Below are positions 49,771-58,471 of a DNA stretch of 64,000 bases, in pieces; the first letter of the stretch is position 1; the number at the start of each line of letters is the position of its first letter. The notes beneath the pieces are model-generated. The model made no database searches and was not told the origin of the DNA. It saw only the letters and a list, made by a program, of their open reading frames with translations. Position numbers and translations under genes: made by a program. This stretch comes from CADEGL01 sp050180485 (GTDB lineage Bacteria; Pseudomonadota; Alphaproteobacteria; CADEGL01): assembly GCA_050180485.1 (NCBI GenBank), contig JBFXED010000020.1, positions 3,690 to 67,689 on the forward strand, in the 5' to 3' direction.

Positions 49771-51090
49771 TCACTCCGGCACGACGTCGAAGGCGACCGA
49801 GAGACGGTCCTTGCCTTCCGCGAACGGCACCGTGCCGTGATAGAAATAAGACGGGAACAGGATCATCCGACCCTCGCGCGGCTGGATGCGGCGCGTTTTT
49901 GGTTCGGCCGTCGTCCCCAGCTCTTCCGGTGGGCGGCCGAGCTCGAACCAGGCCGCCTGTTCGGCATCCTCGCGCGCGGTGACGGGCGGCAGGCGCACGT
50001 AATAGACGCCGCCGACATAGCCGTCGATGTGGATGTGGGGCACCAGATTGCCCTCGCCCTTGAGAAGTGCCGCCCAGACCGAGAGGCGCCATTTCTTGGG
50101 CCAGTGCACGCGGACGGGATGATCTTCGGGCAGAGAATTGCGATAGCGTTCGAGCGCGCCGCGGACCAACTCCTCGTAGCCCGTCATGGGACCGCGGTTC
50201 GCATCCAGAAGCTCTTCGCTGATCGCGAGCTGCGGATGATGGTAGGTCGGATGGTCCGCACCCGGCACTTTGAGCGTCGGATGGGCGTAGATGTGTTGGA
50301 TCATGTCGGCGTGAAACGCCGCGTTGTCGCTCCAACCCGTGGGCGGCGGCAGATCGTAGAAGGCGACAAGCTTGTCGAAATCGAGCAGCGCGTCACGCTT
50401 GGCCGTTTCGCCCTTCTCCGCATGGGCCAGCGCCATCCAAGCCAAAGCTTCCGTGTCTTGCGGCCGGCGCTTCAGCCACGCCTCGCAGGTGACGAGCAGC
50501 CGCTCCATGTCGCGCATGTTCCACAACAGGCGCATCAAGCCGCTGCGCGGCAGCACCCATTCGGGATCGAGGGCGATGGATTTGCGGTAGGCCTCGCGCG
50601 CCTCTTCGAATTCCTTCGTGTGCTCGAGCGCCAGCGCCAAGTTGCGCCAGGTGGAAGCGGCCGCTTGGTTGGGCGAACGCTCCAGCGCCGCGCGGTAAAC
50701 CTGCGCTGCCTCGCCATGCTTGCCCTGCTCCTGCAGGAGCGCGCCGAGATTGTGCGCGGCGGGCGTGAGATCGGGCTTGAGCGACAGCGCCTTGCGATAG
50801 GCCTTCACGGCTTGATCGCCCAGGCCGAGCGACTTGCGCGCGCTGCCGAGGTGGAGCCACGCGACCGGCATCTCGGCGCGTCGCTTCACCGCCTGCTCCA
50901 GATACTCGACCGCCTTCTTGGCGTCGCCCAACTGCAGGCTGGCGATGCCGGCCACCGCCAGCGCGTCCGGACTGTTGGGTTGGAACGAGAGCAGGTTGCG
51001 GCAGGCGGCCAAAGCCTCCTCGAACCGCCCCGCTTCCAGGGCGGCGCGGGCCTTCTGCTGCAGGGCGCCGACGACGTTCGGCTGCGCCAT
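49771..51090 (-). CDS. TPR protein with C-terminal 2OG-Fe(II) oxygenase domain
   Basis: A 439-residue protein. Residues about 10-245 are tandem tetratricopeptide repeats (for example SPDALAVAGIASLQLGDAKKAVEYLE). The C-terminal domain has an HxD at H354/D356 (PHIHIDGYVGGVYYV), H418 (FPSYFYHGTVPF) and R429 (DRLSVAFDV), the iron and 2-oxoglutarate ligands. It belongs to the TIGR02466-like putative oxygenases. It may hydroxylate a protein or small molecule; its place inside a hydantoinase operon is odd. Confidence 0.88.
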   Translation of the reverse strand: MAQPNVVGALQQKARAALEAGRFEEALAACRNLLSFQPNSPDALAVAGIASLQLGDAKKAVEYLEQAVKRRAEMPVAWLHLGSARKSLGLGDQAVKAYRKALSLKPDLTPAAHNLGALLQEQGKHGEAAQVYRAALERSPNQAAASTWRNLALALEHTKEFEEAREAYRKSIALDPEWVLPRSGLMRLLWNMRDMERLLVTCEAWLKRRPQDTEALAWMALAHAEKGETAKRDALLDFDKLVAFYDLPPPTGWSDNAAFHADMIQHIYAHPTLKVPGADHPTYHHPQLAISEELLDANRGPMTGYEELVRGALERYRNSLPEDHPVRVHWPKKWRLSVWAALLKGEGNLVPHIHIDGYVGGVYYVRLPPVTAREDAEQAAWFELGRPPEELGTTAEPKTRRIQPREGRMILFPSYFYHGTVPFAEGKDRLSVAFDVVPE

Positions 51091-51164
51091 TCCCAAGTCT
51101 CCGTGACCGGCCGCCGCTACACTTGCCCGCATCGCCTCACCTGGCAATGGCGCAAACCATGCGC

Positions 51165-51283
51165 TTCCCCTCCCCCTGCCCCTCCCGCGTTGGGGAGGGG
51201 TGAAGAAAGAGGACTCGTTCATCCATCCTGCCCTCTCCCCTACGAGGGAGAGGGTGCGAGCGCAGCGAGCGGGAGAGGGGGTC
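51165..51283. repeat. REP-like repeats between hyuA and oxygenase genes
   Basis: CCCCTCCCGCGTTGGGGAGGGG (in 51180-51201 region) and CCCTCTCCCCTACGAGGGAGAGGG with GCGAGCGCAGCGAGCGGGAG (51231-51283) are related, in inverse orientation, to 30404-30460. They fill the gap and may form stable RNA structure in the operon. Confidence 0.75.
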
Positions 51284-51295
51284 TACCAAAATAGA

Positions 51296-53356
51296 TCAGT
51301 TCGACCGCCGCGCGGGCACGTCGATCAAGAGGTTGCCGAACTTGTCCATTGTCAGCTTGTGGCCGGGGAAGACCACGATGGTCGCGCCCGGCTCCTCGAC
51401 GATGAACGGACCCGTCAGCTTCACGCCGGGATGCAGGCCGCCGCGCTCATAGACCCGGCAGCGTTTCCAGCCCGTCTTGCCGCCGAAATAGCATTTGCGC
51501 TCGCCCTTGGCCTTGATCGCGCCCTTCTTCACACCTTTGAGCGGCTTGATCTGGGCCTTCTTCACCAGGCCCACGCCGGTCGCGCGGAAATTGACGATCT
51601 CGACCGCTTCCGTGGGCGAAGACTGGCCGTAGGCGTCGTGGTGCATCTTGTGGAAGCGCCCGGCGAGCGAGGCCGCCAGCTTGGGCGTCATCTTGCCCGG
51701 CGGCAGCTTTACGTTCAGCTCGTAAGCCTGGCCCTTGTAGCGCATGTCGCAACTGCGCTCGATGCGGATCTCGGCAGGCTTGAAGCCTTCCTTCTTGAGC
51801 GCGGCGTTCAAATCCTTCTCCAGCCCGTCGAAGACCGTGGCGATGGCCTTGGCCGTCTTCTCGCTGGGCTCGACCAGGCGCGTGACCGAGCGGGCGTATT
51901 TCACGTCCGTCAGCAGCATGCCGAAGGCCGAGAGGACGCTGGGCTCCACGGGCACGAAGATGCGGCGCATCTTCAAATCTTCCGCGATCAGGCCCGCGTA
52001 GAGGCCGCCCGCGCCGCCGAAGGGCAGCAGTGCGAATTCGCGCGGATCGTAACCCTTGGCCACCGAGACCTCGCGGATGCCGGTCACCATGTTGGCGACC
52101 TGGACCTGGACGATGGCCCAGGCCGCGTCGGCCTCGGACATGCCGAGCGGTTCGCCCACATGCTTCTTGATCGCGGCGCGTGCGCCATCGACGTCGAGCG
52201 TCATCTCGCCGCCGACGAAATAGTTGGGGTCGATATAGCCGAGCGTGACGGCCGCGTCGGTCGAGGCCGGTTCCGTGCCGCCGCGGCGGTAGCACACGGG
52301 ACCGGGCACGGCCCCCGCGCTTTCCGGCCCAACCTTGAGCGCGCCGAGCACCACGCGCGCCAGGCTTCCGCCGCCCGCGCCGATCGTGTGCACGTTCACC
52401 TGCGGCACCTTGACCGGGAAGCCGGCCAGCTGGCCTTCGGAGGACAGCGTGACTTCGCCGTCCTCGACTAGGCTGATGTCGAGGCTGGTGCCGCCCATGT
52501 CCATGGCGATGATCTTGTCGACGCCCGCTGCCTTGGCGACACCCGCCGCGCCGACGACCCCTCCGGCGGGGCCGGACAACAACGTGTTGACGGGGAAGCG
52601 CCGCGTCGTCTCCGTGTTCATCAGCCCGCCGTTGGACTGGATGATACGCAGGCCGGAGTCGCAGCCGAGCTCCCCTAGCAGCTCCTCCAGCCGCTTGGCC
52701 AGCTGGTGGATCTTGGGCATGACGTAGGCATTCATCGCCGTGGTCGCGGTGCGCTCGTATTCGCGGAATTCGGGCGAAATGTCGGAGGAGATGCACACCG
52801 GCAGGCCTGGGGCGCGCTTTTCGATGGCCTTCTTGATGCGCTGCTCGTGCTCCGGCGCCAGGAACGAGAACAGGCACGACACAGCGACGGCTTCATAGTC
52901 GCCCTGAGCCACCACCTCAGCCACCCGCTCAGCCTCGGCTTCGTTCAGAGGGGTGATCGGGCGCCCGCGCGAATCCACGCGCTCGTCCACCTCGTGCCGA
53001 TCTCTGCGCGGAACCAAGGGCTTAGGCTTCTGCAGGTTCAAATCGAACAGGCGCGAACGCCACATGCGCTGGATCTCCAGCACGTCGCGCGTGCCCTTGG
53101 TGGCGACCAGTGCGGTGCGCGCACCCTTGGACTCGAGGATCGCGTTGGTGGCGACCGTGGTGCCGTAGATGAAGCGCGCGATCTGGCGCGGATCGACGCC
53201 GTGGCGCTCCTTGAGCCGCACCACACCGTTACGCACCGCCTGAGCCGGGTCGGAGGGGACCGAAGGAACCTTGAAGGTGATCAGTTCGCCCGTCTTGGCA
53301 TTCAGCGCCACGAAATCCGTGAACGTGCCGCCAGTATCCACACCCAGATAGTACAT
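51296..53356 (-). CDS. Hydantoinase A/oxoprolinase family subunit
   Basis: A 686-residue ATP-dependent subunit. It starts MYYLGVDTGGTFTDFVAL (the phosphate-binding loop of the ASKHA-like fold), then FIYGTTVATNAILESKGART, and has DMGGTSLDISLVEDGE and VNVHTIGAGGGSLARV. Together with HyuB it should hydrolyse an N-methylhydantoin, oxoproline or similar lactam. It is divergent from three Rieske oxygenase genes, which suggests a shared pathway. Confidence 0.94.
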   Translation of the reverse strand: MYYLGVDTGGTFTDFVALNAKTGELITFKVPSVPSDPAQAVRNGVVRLKERHGVDPRQIARFIYGTTVATNAILESKGARTALVATKGTRDVLEIQRMWRSRLFDLNLQKPKPLVPRRDRHEVDERVDSRGRPITPLNEAEAERVAEVVAQGDYEAVAVSCLFSFLAPEHEQRIKKAIEKRAPGLPVCISSDISPEFREYERTATTAMNAYVMPKIHQLAKRLEELLGELGCDSGLRIIQSNGGLMNTETTRRFPVNTLLSGPAGGVVGAAGVAKAAGVDKIIAMDMGGTSLDISLVEDGEVTLSSEGQLAGFPVKVPQVNVHTIGAGGGSLARVVLGALKVGPESAGAVPGPVCYRRGGTEPASTDAAVTLGYIDPNYFVGGEMTLDVDGARAAIKKHVGEPLGMSEADAAWAIVQVQVANMVTGIREVSVAKGYDPREFALLPFGGAGGLYAGLIAEDLKMRRIFVPVEPSVLSAFGMLLTDVKYARSVTRLVEPSEKTAKAIATVFDGLEKDLNAALKKEGFKPAEIRIERSCDMRYKGQAYELNVKLPPGKMTPKLAASLAGRFHKMHHDAYGQSSPTEAVEIVNFRATGVGLVKKAQIKPLKGVKKGAIKAKGERKCYFGGKTGWKRCRVYERGGLHPGVKLTGPFIVEEPGATIVVFPGHKLTMDKFGNLLIDVPARRSN

Positions 53357-53487
53357 TCGGCCTAGTCTCCCGCGCGAAAGCGGAGATGCTATGGACTTGG
53401 ACCCGAAGGGACAAGCGCCACGGAGGGGATTTTTCGTGAGGCCGCTTCTCCGCTACCATTGCTGTGCTGACGGGCGGGAGGACGCGC

Positions 53488-54681
53488 ATGTCGAATACTG
53501 AAACCAGGATGGACGATGCCTTTGCGGGCGTGCGCAAGCCGCTGCTCGAAGGCGGCATGTTCCCGGCCGCCTGCTACACCGATCCCGCCTTTTTGGCGCG
53601 AGAAACCGAGCGCATCTTCCGCCGCGACTGGATCCTGGTCGGCGATACGGATCGCGTCGCCAAGCCAGGCGACTGGTGGAGCTTCGACCTGGCCGGCATT
53701 CCACTGATCATCGCGCGCGGGCGCGACGGCGTGATCCGGGGCTTTGCCAACACCTGCCGCCACCGTGGCTGCAGGCTGCTAGACGCCGGCGAAGGCAACG
53801 CCCGTGCCTTCAAATGCGGCTATCACGGCTGGGTCTATGGGCTGGACGGGCGGCTGAACGGCGCGCCCCAGATGGAGCACAGCAAGGGCTTCGACAAGGC
53901 GGATTACGGGCTGCATCCGATCCGCGTCGAGGCCTGGGGTATCTTCCTGTTCGTCTGCCTCGACAACGCGACACCGCCTTTGGCCGACTATCTCGGCGCT
54001 TATTTCCGCCTGATGGGCGAGTACGAGCCGGACAAGCTGGTGGTCACGCGCCGCGTGACGGCGGACTTGAATTGCAACTGGAAAGTCTATGCCGAGAATC
54101 TGATGGAGGCCTACCACACCCCCTATGTCCACACTTCCTCCATCGCCGGCAACGACTATGACCCCGGCATGGAGGTCCTCTCGGGCAAGGGCGCTGGGCT
54201 GTTCGGCCAGACCGAGGGCGCGCCCATCTGGCTCGACCACGGGCCCAACCATGCCGCCATCGTCTCGCGCCACACGGGCTCCAACGCGCTTCTGCCGACG
54301 GACAAAGGCTTCCCGCCCATGCCTCGCCTGACCGGCGTGGCCACCGAGGGTTCGTATTTCACCTACCCGTTCCCCAACCTCCTGATCGCGGGCAATGTGG
54401 ACTGCTTCTGGTATGTGCAGATCAATCCGCGCGGCGTGGACCGCTGCACCCTGACGCTGGCCTCATGCTTCCACGAAGAGACCGTGGCGAGGCCCGACTT
54501 TGCGCAGGTCGCACAGGCCTATTACCGTCGGCTTGACGTATCGACGGCCGAAGACGCCGCGATCACCGGAGAGCAGCAAAAGGGGCTTTCCTCGCCCCTC
54601 GCTCAGCCCGGCCGCCTGTCGCACATGGAGCCCGTCGTCCACGCCTTCCGCCAGTGGGTGTTGGCGCGCGTTGAAGCCTAA
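53488..54681 (+). CDS. Rieske non-heme iron oxygenase alpha subunit 1
   Basis: A 397-residue oxygenase. The Rieske cluster ligands are C90, H92, C110 and H113. The mononuclear iron ligands are H210 and H215, and the residue bridging the two centres is E207 (ENLMEAYHTPYVH). Glu at this place is known in quaternary-amine enzymes such as CntA; the next two genes have Asp. The ATG at 53488 has GGGAGG upstream. No electron-transfer subunit is nearby. Confidence 0.93.
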   Translation: MSNTETRMDDAFAGVRKPLLEGGMFPAACYTDPAFLARETERIFRRDWILVGDTDRVAKPGDWWSFDLAGIPLIIARGRDGVIRGFANTCRHRGCRLLDAGEGNARAFKCGYHGWVYGLDGRLNGAPQMEHSKGFDKADYGLHPIRVEAWGIFLFVCLDNATPPLADYLGAYFRLMGEYEPDKLVVTRRVTADLNCNWKVYAENLMEAYHTPYVHTSSIAGNDYDPGMEVLSGKGAGLFGQTEGAPIWLDHGPNHAAIVSRHTGSNALLPTDKGFPPMPRLTGVATEGSYFTYPFPNLLIAGNVDCFWYVQINPRGVDRCTLTLASCFHEETVARPDFAQVAQAYYRRLDVSTAEDAAITGEQQKGLSSPLAQPGRLSHMEPVVHAFRQWVLARVEA

Positions 54682-54794
54682 TCGCATGGCGAGCGAACGC
54701 GCGGGATACGTCGAAATCGATCCAGCCTTTCGCTAAGATCGCCAGCGCACCAGCTCGGCCGGGACGCCGCGCCGGAAGCATCGCGGAGGACACG

Positions 54795-56000
54795 ATGCGA
54801 CAGCCCGAAGACCTTCTGAATCCGCGCCATTACGACCGGGTCCGGCGGGAGCCGCTGGAAGCCGAGACGCTTCCCTCTTGGTGCTACACCTCGCAGGAAT
54901 GGTTCGACCTGGAGGTGAAGCACATCTTCATGAAGTCGTGGAACCTGATCGGCCGCGTCGACCGCGTGCCGAACCCAGGCGACTTCGTCACTCTCACCTA
55001 CACGGGCGTACCCGTGATCGTGACGCGCGGACGCGACGACGCGGTGCGCGCCTTCGCCAACACCTGCCGCCACCGGAGCGCGATGCTCTTGGAGGGCGAG
55101 GGCAACTGCAAGGCCGCGATCAAATGCCCTTATCACGGTTGGGTCTACGGCCTGGACGGCGCGCTGCAAGGCGCACCCGAGATGGAAGAAACCAAGAATT
55201 TCGACCGCGCCGACTATGGCCTCATCCCCGTGCGCCTCGAGACCTGGGGCGGCTTCATGTTCATCAATTTCGACGACAAGGCACCCACGTTGAAACAATG
55301 GGCGGGCGAGATCTACGACACGATCCTGCCCTACGACCCGGAAAACTTGGTCTGCACGCGGCGCAAGGAATTCGATATCCAGTGCAACTGGAAGCTCTAC
55401 GTCGAGAATTTCAACGACGTTGGCCACATCAAGACGGTTCACAAATCGTCGTTGCAGAAGCTGTCCGACAAGTATGACCGGCCGACGGAGTTCGAGCCAC
55501 GCAAGGCGGAAGGCTTCACCTTCTTCTGCGCCCACGCCGGCACGCGCACGTTGCTGGAGGGCGTGGACAATGCCAAGGGCTTCGACCCGATCCCGACGCT
55601 GACCGGGCGCACCCAACGCGGCAGCTACTATCCCACCATCATGCCGTTGGCCTGCACGGGCTTCTGCATCGACAGCGCCTGGGCGCTGGAGATGTACCCC
55701 TTGGGCCCAGACCGCATGAAGCTCGTGGTCAATTCCTGCTTCCATAAGGACGCAGTGAAGCGTCCGGATTTCGAGAAAGTGGCCCAAGCTTATTACGATC
55801 GTATGGACATCGCGGTGCCCGAGGACAATGCGATCAACGAACTGATGCAGCGCGGCTTGGGCTCGCCGCAGGCAGTGCCCGGCCGCATCGGCAAGCTCGA
55901 GGTCGCGGTGACCGTCCTCAACACCTGGTGGCTGGACCGCGTGCTCGGCCCATCGACCCAGCCCCGCGTGAAAAAGGAAGCCGATGTCCGCGCCGCATGA
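54795..56000 (+). CDS. Rieske non-heme iron oxygenase alpha subunit 2
   Basis: A 401-residue paralogue of the next gene. Rieske ligands are C91, H93, C111 and H114; D208 with H211 and H216 form the iron site (ENFNDVGHIKTVH). It shares the unusual N-terminal line DLLNPRxYDxVRxxPLEAETLPxWCYTS with the third gene, so the two arose by duplication. It overlaps the third gene by 17 bases. Confidence 0.93.
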   Translation: MRQPEDLLNPRHYDRVRREPLEAETLPSWCYTSQEWFDLEVKHIFMKSWNLIGRVDRVPNPGDFVTLTYTGVPVIVTRGRDDAVRAFANTCRHRSAMLLEGEGNCKAAIKCPYHGWVYGLDGALQGAPEMEETKNFDRADYGLIPVRLETWGGFMFINFDDKAPTLKQWAGEIYDTILPYDPENLVCTRRKEFDIQCNWKLYVENFNDVGHIKTVHKSSLQKLSDKYDRPTEFEPRKAEGFTFFCAHAGTRTLLEGVDNAKGFDPIPTLTGRTQRGSYYPTIMPLACTGFCIDSAWALEMYPLGPDRMKLVVNSCFHKDAVKRPDFEKVAQAYYDRMDIAVPEDNAINELMQRGLGSPQAVPGRIGKLEVAVTVLNTWWLDRVLGPSTQPRVKKEADVRAA

Positions 56001-57174
56001 TCTGCTGAATCCCCGTCTTTACGACAAGGTGCGCCTGCCGCCCCTCGAAGCCGAGACGCTGCCGCCCTGGTGCTACACCTCGAAGGAATGGTTCGACCTG
56101 GAGGTGGAGCGCCTGTTCCGCAAATCGTGGAACTTCATCGGCCACGAAGGGCGCATCCCAAATCCGGGCGACTACTTCACCATGGATTTCACGGGCATCC
56201 CCATCATCGTCGTGCGTGGGCGCGATGGAGTGGTGCGCTGCTTCGCCAATTCCTGCCGCCATCGCGGCGCGATGGTTTTGCAAGGCGAGGGCAACTGCAA
56301 AGCGGGCATCAAATGCCCCTATCACGGCTGGATCTACGGCGCCGACGGACGCCTAACGGGCGCGGTCGGCATGGAAGCCGCCAACAACTTCAACAAGGAT
56401 GAAAATGGACTGATCCCCGTTCGCCTGGAGATGTGGGCGCATTTCATGTTCATCCATTTCGAAAAGGACGCGGCGCCGCTGTCCGAATGGCTGGGCGACC
56501 TGCCGGCCAGGGTGGCGCCCTACGAGCCGGAGAAGCTGGCCCTGACTCGCCGCCAGGTCTACGACCTCAAGTGCAACTGGAAGCTCTATGTCGAGAACTT
56601 CAAGGATCTGAGCCACACCAAGACGGTCCACAAGGACACGCTCTATCAGATGGAGCTGAACTACACCGGCCCATTGGAGCGCACCGACGGCGCTAACTAT
56701 CACGCGGCCTTCACGCCGCATGAGGGAAGCCGCGCCATCATCGGCGGCGTGGGCGGTGGGGTGCAGGGCTTTCCGCCAATCAAAGGGTTCACCAACGGCA
56801 CGATTCGATCGGGCAGCTTCTACCCGACTATTTTCCCCTTAACCTGCTTCGGCTTCTGCATCGACAGCGCCTGGTTCCTGGAGATGTATCCGAGCGCGCC
56901 CGACCGCATGCAGCTCGTGGTCGGCTCCATGTTTTACGAGGACACGCTGAAACGCCCCGATTTCGAGGAAATCGCCCAGCTCTACTACAAGCGCATGGAC
57001 ATCGCCGTGCCCGAGGACAACGACGCCAACGAGAACACCCAGGCCGGCCTCCGCTCGCCCCACTCCGTGCCCGGCCGCATGGGTGAACCGGAATTGTCAC
57101 TGAACACCGCGCATAACTACTGGCTCGACAAGGTGATCGGTCCATCGGCCCAACGCAGGCCCCGCGCTGCCTGA
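55984..57174 (+). CDS. Rieske non-heme iron oxygenase alpha subunit 3
   Basis: A 396-residue oxygenase with Rieske ligands C91, H93, C111, H114 and an iron site of D208, H211 and H216 (ENFKDLSHTKTVH). It is a close paralogue of gene 2, including the ends YPxxPDRMxLVVxS. The overlap with gene 2 suggests a hetero-oligomer or two successive reactions. Confidence 0.93.
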   Translation: MSAPHDLLNPRLYDKVRLPPLEAETLPPWCYTSKEWFDLEVERLFRKSWNFIGHEGRIPNPGDYFTMDFTGIPIIVVRGRDGVVRCFANSCRHRGAMVLQGEGNCKAGIKCPYHGWIYGADGRLTGAVGMEAANNFNKDENGLIPVRLEMWAHFMFIHFEKDAAPLSEWLGDLPARVAPYEPEKLALTRRQVYDLKCNWKLYVENFKDLSHTKTVHKDTLYQMELNYTGPLERTDGANYHAAFTPHEGSRAIIGGVGGGVQGFPPIKGFTNGTIRSGSFYPTIFPLTCFGFCIDSAWFLEMYPSAPDRMQLVVGSMFYEDTLKRPDFEEIAQLYYKRMDIAVPEDNDANENTQAGLRSPHSVPGRMGEPELSLNTAHNYWLDKVIGPSAQRRPRAA

Positions 57175-57295
57175 GAGGCGTTTCAGACACCTCTTGAAAC
57201 CTCTCCCCTCCTCCTGAAACGATGCATCCGGGCTGAGGACCGGCGCTGCCGGTCGCGACGGCCGGCAGGGACGCCGGTTATCTGGGGAGGACAGA

Positions 57296-58375
57296 ATGGG
57301 TTTCGATGAAAAGGTCGATCGCAAAGGCGTTATCCAAAGCTGCGACGACCTTCTGAAGTTTCAAGCCATGTTTCACCGCCATTTCGGCGGCGGGCCGGTC
57401 GCCAAGTTCGGGCCGAAGGGCGAAACGACGATCCTCAAGGGGCTGCACGAGTACGGCCAGTACCGCGCCGACCTGATCAAGGAAAAGCTGAAGAAGAAAA
57501 AGGCCAAGCTGACCGCCCGCACGCTCATCGAGCAGTGGGACATGGCCGATTACCACATGCTGACCGAGACGGGTTCCGGGCGCATCGAGGGCTCGGAGCG
57601 CACGGCGGTCGTCACCTTCCACGATTCGCCGGACTGGTCGCGCTGGCGCGAATACGACAACGGTGTTTCCCTCGCCCGCCTCTACTACCAGGGCGTCCTG
57701 CCCGGCATCGCCAAGGGTGTCGGCGCCAAGGTGCAATTCGACATCAAGGCGCTGGATCTGAAACGGCCCTGGACCGTGACCTGGACCGTCGCCGGCGCCA
57801 AGGAAGGCGAGCGCACCCCGATCCATTCCAAACTGTTCGACCGTACCAAGGAATCCATCGAGGTCGCCCGCCGTACCTCGATGAACAACGGCGCGCTCTA
57901 CTATTTCTGCGCCGACCAGGAGACCAAGGTGTTCGACATGTTGGGCGAAGCCGCCTTGCGCGAGCAGGTGCGCGGCCTGGCCATCGAACGCGCCACGCGC
58001 CAGAAGAAAGCGCACACGGCGGCCGGCTGGGACCTGAACGTGAAGACGCTCATGGACCACTGGGACGGCCAGCTCATCTCGATCTGGAAGTTTAAGAAGG
58101 GCCTGCTCAACGAAGGCACCTGGCACCAGGACTGCACCGAATGCCCCTACGCCTCGGCGTGGAAAGGCCTCGGCAAGCGCGCGCTGGACCTAGGCTATCT
58201 CTATGACTACGAGCTGCACCCGACCTATTACCGGCACTATCACCCGGACATGATCGTGCAATTCGAAGCCATCAAGACGCGCGGCGATTCCATGTGCAAA
58301 TTCCGCGTCTCCCAGCCCGGCATGCAGAAGAACTCCGACCCGCCGTTCAAGGGCTATACGGGTAAGGACGTGTAG
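57296..58375 (+). CDS. ATC-hydrolase-like protein
   Basis: A 359-residue protein. The C-terminal part (NEGTWHQDCTECPYASAWKGLG, HPTYYRHYHPDMIVQFEAI, GDSMCKFRVSQP) resembles the L-2-amino-thiazoline-4-carboxylate hydrolase family, with conserved Cys and His. The first 200 residues are less clear. GGGGAGG precedes the ATG at 57296. It follows the three Rieske genes and ends at a strong terminator-like repeat. Confidence 0.65.
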   Translation: MGFDEKVDRKGVIQSCDDLLKFQAMFHRHFGGGPVAKFGPKGETTILKGLHEYGQYRADLIKEKLKKKKAKLTARTLIEQWDMADYHMLTETGSGRIEGSERTAVVTFHDSPDWSRWREYDNGVSLARLYYQGVLPGIAKGVGAKVQFDIKALDLKRPWTVTWTVAGAKEGERTPIHSKLFDRTKESIEVARRTSMNNGALYYFCADQETKVFDMLGEAALREQVRGLAIERATRQKKAHTAAGWDLNVKTLMDHWDGQLISIWKFKKGLLNEGTWHQDCTECPYASAWKGLGKRALDLGYLYDYELHPTYYRHYHPDMIVQFEAIKTRGDSMCKFRVSQPGMQKNSDPPFKGYTGKDV

Positions 58376-58390
58376 GTGCGAAAAACAAAC

Positions 58391-58471
58391 TCCTCACCCT
58401 GAGCTCGTCGAACGGAGAGGCCTCAATAAAGACCCTCATGCTTCGACAAGCTCAGCATGAGGGTTCTTTTT
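58391..58471. repeat. Dispersed repeat R1, copy 3, also a likely terminator
   Basis: CTCACCCTGAGCTCGTCGAA followed by CCCTCATGCTTCGACAAGCT and CAGCATGAGGGTTCTTTTT. The second palindrome has a 10-base stem and a T-rich tail, so it can terminate the 57296 gene. Copies lie at 30312 and 42811. Confidence 0.85.

Noticed and set aside
41690..58375. Paralogy between the unknown protein at 41690 and the ATC-hydrolase-like protein at 57296
   Set aside because: Lengths agree, but I could not align convincing shared motifs, so I do not claim a relationship.
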